Assembly (NCBI GenBank): GCA_008534395.1
Contig: SHMQ01000013.1
Location: forward strand, 1 to 64,000
Direction of reading: 5' to 3'
Length of the DNA: 64,000 nucleotides
Origin: Candidatus Acidulodesulfobacterium acidiphilum
GTDB lineage: Bacteria > SZUA-79 > Acidulodesulfobacterales > Acidulodesulfobacteraceae
Made by a program: the position numbers and the translations under genes. This document shows positions 60,266 through 64,000 of this stretch, piece by piece (the stretch's first letter is position 1; every line of letters begins with the position of its first letter). Below the pieces are notes generated by a model. It was not told the origin of the DNA. It saw only the letters and a program-made list of their open reading frames with translations, and did no database searches.

Positions 60266-60823
60266 TTACAAACAATATTTGTTAAGACAGGCATATTCGC
60301 CTAACGATTTGCGCTGAGGACGTTTAATTTCGTCGTTTCTCTGTTTTTCGCTTAAAACCGGATCAATATCTTCTTTATGCTTGCCGAATATAATAAGAGT
60401 AACAACTTCCATGTCTTCCGGAGATTTTATAACTCCCTTAACTATCTCAGGGTTATAACCTGCTATAGGATGTGCGACGTAACCGAGTTCGGTAGCCTTG
60501 AGAATAAGAAAAGCAGAAGCCATTCCCGTGTCGAAAAGATAATATTTTCTATAATCAAGGACGCAGTCGTCGGCTGCTTTAGATAAAACTGCTATTATCA
60601 TAGAAGCGTTCTGCGCCCAAGCGTTGCCTTTCGCAAGAGCTGTTTTCAATTCTTTAAGAACCGTATCTTCATAAACGAACACAAACTTCCATGGCTGATG
60701 ATTATAACAGGATGCCGAAAGCGAAGCCGACTGGGCTAGCGTCTTTATAAGGTCTTCGCTTATTTCGGTTTTTTCCAACGACCTGTAAGCTCTTCTTGAT
60801 TCTATTATATCTGATAAGTCCAT
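60266..60823 (-). CDS. Nitroreductase family protein
   Basis: FMN-dependent oxidoreductase of the NfnB-like family, 185 aa. The N-terminus ESRRAYRSLEKTEIS and the LSASCYNHQPWKFVFV segment (FMN and substrate contacts) are diagnostic. The physiological substrate is unknown. It ends in CLNKYCL with two cysteines that may not be catalytic. It appears monocistronic. Confidence 0.88.
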   Translation of the reverse strand: MDLSDIIESRRAYRSLEKTEISEDLIKTLAQSASLSASCYNHQPWKFVFVYEDTVLKELKTALAKGNAWAQNASMIIAVLSKAADDCVLDYRKYYLFDTGMASAFLILKATELGYVAHPIAGYNPEIVKGVIKSPEDMEVVTLIIFGKHKEDIDPVLSEKQRNDEIKRPQRKSLGEYACLNKYCL

Positions 60824-60904
60824 TTTTATTCTCCGTATATTTAATTAATATGAAATGTGAATTTAATATAAATCTGAATATTTCTATGCAAAATTAAAAT
60901 TATC

Positions 60905-61126
60905 CTACCGATCATTCATGTCAACCTTTTCGCATCCTTCCATTATAGCGCTTTCAATAAGTTTTAAATCATCCGAAGAAATTGACCCTCTGAATTTGGA
61001 GAGTATATCTCCCTTCACGCCTTTGGGAGATAACGAATTTGCAAAATCCAGAACGCGAAGCTGCATATCGTACGGTAGTTGAGTCATCTGGATTAATATA
61101 TTTTCCTTTATATGATCATTCGCCAT
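60905..61126 (-). CDS. DUF2281-like antitoxin, no toxin partner visible
   Basis: 73-aa protein with the pattern of antitoxins that pair with PIN toxins: MANDHIKENIL, LPYDMQLRVLDFANSL, and a C-terminal FRGSISSDDLKLIESAIMEG with a GCEKVD ending. The expected downstream toxin is absent; the next leftward gene is the nitroreductase. Its promoter region (61151-61237) is a near copy of that of vapB at 62349-62436, and its first 12 codons resemble the 53-aa gene at 61556-61717. Likely a leftover from a duplicated TA locus. Confidence 0.65.
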   Translation of the reverse strand: MANDHIKENILIQMTQLPYDMQLRVLDFANSLSPKGVKGDILSKFRGSISSDDLKLIESAIMEGCEKVDMNDR

Positions 61127-61150
61127 ATGCGATCGCCTTTTATATTTTGC

Positions 61151-61237
61151 ATTAAAAATTATATGTTGATATTATTATTTTATCAGCTTTTTAAATAAAT
61201 TCCAAACTATAGAAAATTTTTTAAAGTATATACTAAA
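61151..61237 (-). repeat. Duplicated promoter repeat, copy 1
   Basis: About 87 bp matching 62349-62436 in the same orientation, with an exact 42-bp core (61170-61211). It holds a promoter on the minus strand: TTGGAA (61205-61200), 17 bp, TAAAAT (61182-61177). The next bases form a partly palindromic TATAGAAAATTTT stretch that may be the antitoxin operator. Confidence 0.75.
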
Positions 61238-61287
61238 ATGAAATTTTTCTAAAAATCATATATCCCGACAAAAGATTTAAAAAAATA

Positions 61288-61574
61288 ATGGGAGACAAAA
61301 AAACAAGAAAAACAATAAGTAGTAATTATATAGACGAGGAAGAAAAAGAAATTATAGAATCCTTAAAGGATTTAGATTTAAAATCCATAAAAAATGACAC
61401 GAAAAATATAAACAAGCTTAAGAATGCCGCAAAAGATTATATAAAAAACAAGATAAGACTATAACTCTTAGAATTTCTTCGGAAGATTTGGAGAAAATAA
61501 AAGTTATTGCTTCAAAAAAGGGACTAAAATATCAAACTTTCATTAAAAGTATTATTCACAGTTTCCTGGTATAA
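61288..61574 (+). pseudogene. CopG/ribbon-helix-helix antitoxin interrupted by a -1 shift
   Basis: Frame 1 runs from ATG 61288 for 58 codons to TAA at 61462-61464. Reading -1 from the heptamer A_AAA_AAC (61443-61449) continues without a stop to TAA at 61572-61574. That adds KTITLRISSEDLEKIKVIAS and a final YQTFIKSIIHSFL, a typical CopG-antitoxin DNA-binding domain. The N-part EEEKEIIESL also fits that family. One missing A in a six-A run explains it as decay or sequencing error. The slippery heptamer is correctly phased for programmed frameshifting. No toxin gene is adjacent. Confidence 0.7.
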
Positions 61575-61717
61575 GAAAATAAATAAATCTGTCCCCTTTT
61601 TGCTTCTTCATCCTTCAAACCGCGTTCAATTTTTTGTATCACATATAAATTATACTTTTCGTGCGGTAGTTTATCCGCCTGGTTTAATATATTTTCCTTG
61701 ATACGGGCATTTGCCAT
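61556..61717 (-). CDS. Short antitoxin-like protein (53 aa) after vapC
   Basis: ATG at 61715-61717, one base after the vapC stop, so translation is probably coupled. The first residues MANARIKENILNQADKLP match the 73-aa antitoxin (MANDHIKENIL). The second half (KDEEAKRGQIYLFSYTRKL) does not, and looks like a fused foreign end. It overlaps tail-to-tail with the ribbon-helix-helix gene by 19 bp. Probably a truncated antitoxin paralogue. Confidence 0.5.
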   Translation of the reverse strand: MANARIKENILNQADKLPHEKYNLYVIQKIERGLKDEEAKRGQIYLFSYTRKL

Positions 61718-61718
61718 G

Positions 61719-62090
61719 TTAGTATAATTTTAATTCCTTTATAAAATTAAAATCTTTTTTGTTGTAAGTAAATAAAGGTATTTTATAATAAAGGGATGTG
61801 GCGCCGATTAAGGCATCGGGTATTTTAAGGCTGTGGCTTTTGGAATAAATTTCTATTAAATTTAAGGATATATCAGTAATTTCTTCATTTAGTTTTAAAA
61901 TCTCAAAGGCTGAAAGGAATTTTTTAATAAGAATAAGCTCTTTTTTGCTTTTAGCCCCGAAATAGAGTTCCATCAAAGTGATGGCGCTTAAGGCAATATT
62001 TTTGGGCAGGATATCGTTTTCCAATATGTTTTTTGTAGAAACGTTTCCTTTGAAGAATTCTATCATTACATCGGTATCGCATAATACCAC
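61719..62090 (-). CDS. vapC: PIN-domain toxin, VapC family, GTG start
   Basis: 123-aa RNase-type toxin. Acidic active-site residues are in LCDTDVMIEFF (Asp, about 5-7), SAITLMELYFG (Glu, about 43), LKIPDALIGA (Asp, about 98) and TYNKKDF (Asp, about 116). The start is a GTG at 62088-62090, one base after the vapB stop. Targets of VapC toxins are tRNA or rRNA; this one's target is unknown. The active site appears complete. Confidence 0.88.
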   Translation of the reverse strand: MVLCDTDVMIEFFKGNVSTKNILENDILPKNIALSAITLMELYFGAKSKKELILIKKFLSAFEILKLNEEITDISLNLIEIYSKSHSLKIPDALIGATSLYYKIPLFTYNKKDFNFIKELKLY

Positions 62091-62091
62091 T

Positions 62092-62295
62092 TTAAAAACC
62101 CCACGCCTTTTCCCTGATTTCTTCTTTCGTAATAGCCCTTTTTTTCCATAATCCGAACATTTGGTTCATATCGAATGTTTTTTTCTTTTTCTCTATATTT
62201 TCGATATCTTTAATTTTTATATAAGGATTCTGGTTTAAAAAGTTTATGACGGTTTTTGCTTTTTCGATATCTTTTATTTCTAGTACTATCTTCAT
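62092..62295 (-). CDS. vapB: VapB-type antitoxin
   Basis: 67-aa protein with a short N-terminal strand-helix (KIVLEIKDIEKAKTVINFL) and the C-terminal toxin-binding tail MFGLWKKRAITKEEIREKAW, a pattern common in antitoxins of PIN toxins. AGGAG sits 9 nt before the ATG. The 5' untranslated part contains the duplicated promoter (62349-62436), the likely autoregulatory operator. Confidence 0.8.
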   Translation of the reverse strand: MKIVLEIKDIEKAKTVINFLNQNPYIKIKDIENIEKKKKTFDMNQMFGLWKKRAITKEEIREKAWGF

Positions 62296-62348
62296 TATTT
62301 AAATCTCCTGTTTGTATTTATAATTCTCTAATTCTTTTTATATCTTAT

Positions 62349-62436
62349 ATTAAAAATTATGTGTATTATATTATTATTTTATCAGCTTTTTAAATAAATT
62401 CCAAACTATAAAAAATTTTCTATAGGATATGCTAAA
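62349..62436 (-). repeat. Duplicated promoter repeat, copy 2
   Basis: Partner of 61151-61237. The exact 42-bp core is at 62369-62410. On the minus strand TTGGAA (62404-62399), a 17-bp spacer and TAAAAT (62381-62376) drive vapB, with about 70 nt of leader. The upstream edge reads TATAAAAAATTTTCTATA, close to a palindrome. Confidence 0.75.
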
Positions 62437-62440
62437 TACC

Positions 62441-63040
62441 TTATGCCTTGCTCGGTTTCTTAATCCCGAACTTTTTTGCCAGGAAGCTGATAAACTGTTT
62501 CGTATTTCCGATAGTCTTAGCCGCTTTTGTCATATTATAATCGTTCTCCTTAAGAATTTCTTCTACGCGCTCTTTAGTCCATTCTGTCTTTTTGCCAGGT
62601 TTTGAAGCCTTATAGATGTCGTTCCAATTTTTGACAAATAAGTAGGGTTCTTTTGGATTGTCGTTTCTTCCGAGCAGTCCTTCTTTTAAAAAAATATCTA
62701 TGGCATTTAACGCAAATTTCCGTTCTTCTTCCACGTCTTTAGAATCATCTATTTTAACAAAATATGCAACGGATGTCGGAAACATATGATTGCCTATATC
62801 GAAAGGGTTGAGTTCTTTATGTCTTGCTTTATTGGATTTCATCTGCAGTCTTCCCTCATTTTCAAATTTTGCGGTAAATAACAGCAGCTTAATCCATGAC
62901 GCAATTAATCTGTCTTTTTCGGGATATTTATCTAAAGCTTTTATTTCCGGCAACAAATAAAAGTTTAATGGTAGTTTTATATATTTCGGGGTATCTATAT
63001 CAACGCCTTGGTCTTCTAATGTTTCTTGTATATCGTCCAT
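62441..63040 (-). CDS. Phage replisome-organizer-like protein with C-terminal HTH
   Basis: 199 aa from the ATG 63038-63040. The N-terminal part (KYIKLPLNFYLLPEIKAL, LIASWIKLLLFTAKFENEGR, FLKEGLLG) resembles phage replisome organizer/DnaD-like N-domains. The end (KENDYNMTKAAKTIGNTKQF) is a Fis-type helix-turn-helix. Such genes belong to phages or plasmids, so this marks a mobile-element remnant. No Shine-Dalgarno precedes it. A consensus promoter ends 8 nt before the ATG, so it is probably leaderless. A TTG at 63047-63049 is an alternative start. Confidence 0.6.
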   Translation of the reverse strand: MDDIQETLEDQGVDIDTPKYIKLPLNFYLLPEIKALDKYPEKDRLIASWIKLLLFTAKFENEGRLQMKSNKARHKELNPFDIGNHMFPTSVAYFVKIDDSKDVEEERKFALNAIDIFLKEGLLGRNDNPKEPYLFVKNWNDIYKASKPGKKTEWTKERVEEILKENDYNMTKAAKTIGNTKQFISFLAKKFGIKKPSKA

Positions 63041-63044
63041 AATT

Positions 63045-63153
63045 GTCAATTATATAGAATAAAATTCAGCGTGTCAATTAGTCAATTATTTTTTTACTTG
63101 ACATTAAATAAATTTGATATATAATAATTGTAAAGTAATTATATAATTGACTA
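63045..63153. promoter_or_regulatory. Divergent consensus promoters with four GTCAATTA repeats
   Basis: GTCAATTA occurs at 63045-63052, 63073-63080 and 63081-63088 (plus) and 63144-63151 (minus). The third and fourth extend to an 11-bp inverted pair, TAGTCAATTAT (63079-63089) and ATAATTGACTA (63143-63153). Leftward promoter: TTGACA (63077-63072), 17 bp, TATAAT (63054-63049). Rightward promoter: TTGACA (63098-63103), 16 bp, TATAAT (63120-63125). Repeats overlap the leftward -35 and -10 and lie just past the rightward start, so a shared repressor is likely. Confidence 0.7.
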
Positions 63154-63157
63154 AATT

Positions 63158-63363
63158 ATGGATAAAGATATTTTAATTATAAACGAAGCCGCCGCATTTT
63201 TAAGGGTTTCTGCTACTACTTTAAGGCGCTACATAGCTTCAAGGCAGATAACTTTCTACAAACTTCAAGGAAAATCCTATTTAGAGAAGCCGATTTAGAG
63301 AAGTTTTTAGCTTCAAAAAAGGTTGAAAGTTTCGATGAATTTAGAAATAAAAATATTTTGTGA
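63158..63363 (+). pseudogene. Excisionase/MerR-like HTH gene with a frameshift
   Basis: From ATG 63158 the frame encodes NEAAAFLRVSATTLRRYIAS, a HTH_17/excisionase-type winged helix, and stops at TAG 63296-63298. Reading -1 after GGAAAA (63269-63274) continues as ILFREADLEKFLASKKVE to TGA at 63361-63363, exactly the expected second half. One A is missing from a four-A run. Divergent from the replisome-organizer gene, as lysogeny or excision regulators often are. Confidence 0.65.
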
Positions 63364-63369
63364 ATTTAA

Positions 63370-63555
63370 ATTTATATATTTTTACTGCAGATAACCCCGT
63401 TCGCTCATTCAAAAGCGAAAATATTCAATATTGATGATTCTATTGCTATGCAGCAGGGTAGAAAAAAGTCATCCGGAAGAACGTTGCGTCAATGGAAGAA
63501 CAGACCACTTACTTGGAATGCACCGCAATTTTATTTCAACTCAGATAATGCATAA
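63370..63555 (+). other. Open stretch of 61 codons, possible gene remnant
   Basis: An open frame from 63370 to TAA 63553-63555 encodes a basic, aromatic-rich end (SSGRTLRQWKNRPLTWNAPQ). The only ATG is at 63448, and no ribosome-binding site precedes it. A terminator-like hairpin follows 50 bp on, which would suit the 3' end of a real gene whose 5' part is lost. I do not recognise the family. Confidence 0.2.
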
Positions 63556-63607
63556 ACAATTTCAGGAGCCAGTCTAAAGCAGTTCTTCTAAACCGATGAA
63601 AAATTGA

Positions 63608-63629
63608 AGCCGATTAATTCGGTTTTTTT
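63608..63629 (+). terminator. Short intrinsic terminator
   Basis: AGCCGA (63608-63613) pairs with TCGGTT (63619-63624, one G-T wobble), followed by five more T (63625-63629). AACCGA at 63591-63596 could pair with the same TCGGTT perfectly as an alternative. Confidence 0.5.
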
Positions 63630-63705
63630 AAGTTAGTTTATTGAAAGTCCGCAGATTAAAATCGCCAGTCCGCATTGAGATTAGTGGTTTTGCATGGATT
63701 TTCAA

Positions 63706-63742
63706 GCGATATTTCTCTATGTTGTACATAGAAAAATATCGC
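63706..63742. repeat. 17-bp hairpin, 3-nt loop
   Basis: Arms 63706-63722 and 63726-63742 are complementary at 16 of 17 positions. The one mismatch becomes a G-U pair in the minus-strand transcript. The loop is TGT. No T-run follows on either strand, so it is not an ordinary terminator. Confidence 0.7.
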
Positions 63743-63809
63743 TACAATCGTGATAATTTCTTTATTTGCGCGAAGAGCGGTAGTAACGAACACGTACACA
63801 ATATATATA

Positions 63810-63890
63810 GTTCCGAAGTTTGGATTTGCCTTCCGTTGCGCAAGCATAAACAGGTTTAGTATTTAAAACCGGCAACGGTGTATTCGGAAC
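63810..63890 (+). ncRNA. Nested three-stem structure upstream of an edge-cut ORF
   Basis: Three inverted repeats lie one inside another: GTTCCGAA (63810-63817) with TTCGGAAC (63883-63890), CCGTTGC (63833-63839) with GCAACGG (63872-63878), and GGTTT (63853-63857) with AAACC (63866-63870). It ends 29 bp before the ATG at 63920. It may be a structured leader, a small RNA or the end of a mobile element. I cannot name it. Confidence 0.4.
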
Positions 63891-63919
63891 GCATAAGAAG
63901 ACAAGTATTAGAGGTAACT

Positions 63920-64000
63920 ATGGGAAAATTATTGGATTTTTATAAACAGCACCGCCGGCTATTTTTGGCGCAAAAGCACCAGAACACGTCTAAAACCCAA
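63920..64000 (+). CDS. Start of an unrecognised gene (cut by window edge)
   Basis: ATG at 63920 with GAGG 5 nt ahead opens 27 codons to the edge (MGKLLDFYKQHRRLFLAQKH, then basic/polar). Too short for family assignment. It stands directly behind the nested-stem structure, so its identity would decide what that structure is. Confidence 0.45.
   Translation, partial: MGKLLDFYKQHRRLFLAQKHQNTSKTQ

Noticed and set aside
63641-63859. 72-aa open frame on the plus strand and an overlapping 63-aa frame on the minus strand (63656-63847)
   Set aside because: Both read through the 17-bp hairpin, neither has a ribosome-binding site, and neither resembles a known family. Structure explains the region better than coding.
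60905-64000. CRISPR array or cas genes in the accessory end
   Set aside because: The only repeats are the two promoter copies, the GTCAATTA operators and hairpins. There is no regular repeat-spacer pattern and no Cas-like protein.

Overview
The window is a chromosomal segment from an AT-rich, outer-membrane-bearing bacterium. It encodes LptD, a dTDP-rhamnose branch, a c-type-heme GGDEF/EAL sensor and zinc-dependent HemB, which together suggest a Gram-negative. The gene order trp-accD-folC-lptD and the overall style fit a deltaproteobacterial (Desulfobacterota-like) lineage. That placement is inference from gene order and product types, not a phylogeny.

Left part (1-20.1 kb). A small heat-shock gene (+) converges on a leftward block ftsY, smc, rsmE-like and DUF502. 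To its right lies a long leftward unit: trpE, trpG, trpD, trpC, trpF, trpB, trpA, accD, folC, lptD, rfbB, rfbD. Junctions from trpF onward are mostly tight or overlapping. The unit ends at an intrinsic terminator at 6743-6779, so tryptophan synthesis, fatty-acid initiation, folate glutamylation and LPS assembly appear to share one transcript. trpE has an extended -10 box almost on top of its ATG and no Shine-Dalgarno, so its mRNA looks near-leaderless.

Middle (20.1-53.3 kb). This is a nearly uninterrupted leftward translation/transcription supercluster. In order of transcription it runs: four tRNAs (Thr-TGT, Tyr, Gly, Thr-GGT), tuf copy 2, rpmG, tRNA-Trp, secE, nusG, rplK, rplA, rplJ, rplL, rpoB, rpoC, then rpsL, rpsG, fusA, tuf copy 1, the S10 operon, the spc operon (no rpmD between rpsE and rplO), secY, adk, map, infA, rpmJ and the alpha operon ending at rplQ. 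Two consensus-like sigma70 promoters are visible, one before the tRNA array and one before rpsL. The two tuf genes lie in identical 1,253-bp blocks that run from the tuf ribosome-binding site to the next gene's ribosome-binding site.

Right part (53.3-64 kb). This is accessory and mixed: a galE-like epimerase, hemB, an unrecognised 109-aa basic protein behind six tandem 11-bp TTAACA-type repeats (a Pho-box-like activator array), a heme GGDEF/EAL protein, an ExoX-like exonuclease, dut and a nitroreductase. A degenerating toxin-antitoxin patch follows, with duplicated promoters and a ribbon-helix-helix antitoxin interrupted at an A_AAA_AAC heptamer. Beyond it is a fragment of a mobile element: a replisome-organizer-like gene and a frameshifted excisionase-like gene, divergent from consensus promoters that share GTCAATTA repeats. 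The last 0.6 kb has no convincing complete gene, but it holds a 17-bp hairpin and a nested three-stem structure just before an ORF cut by the window edge. The TA/mobile-element patch (60.9-64 kb) and the 55.5-kb repeat array are the parts most worth following up.
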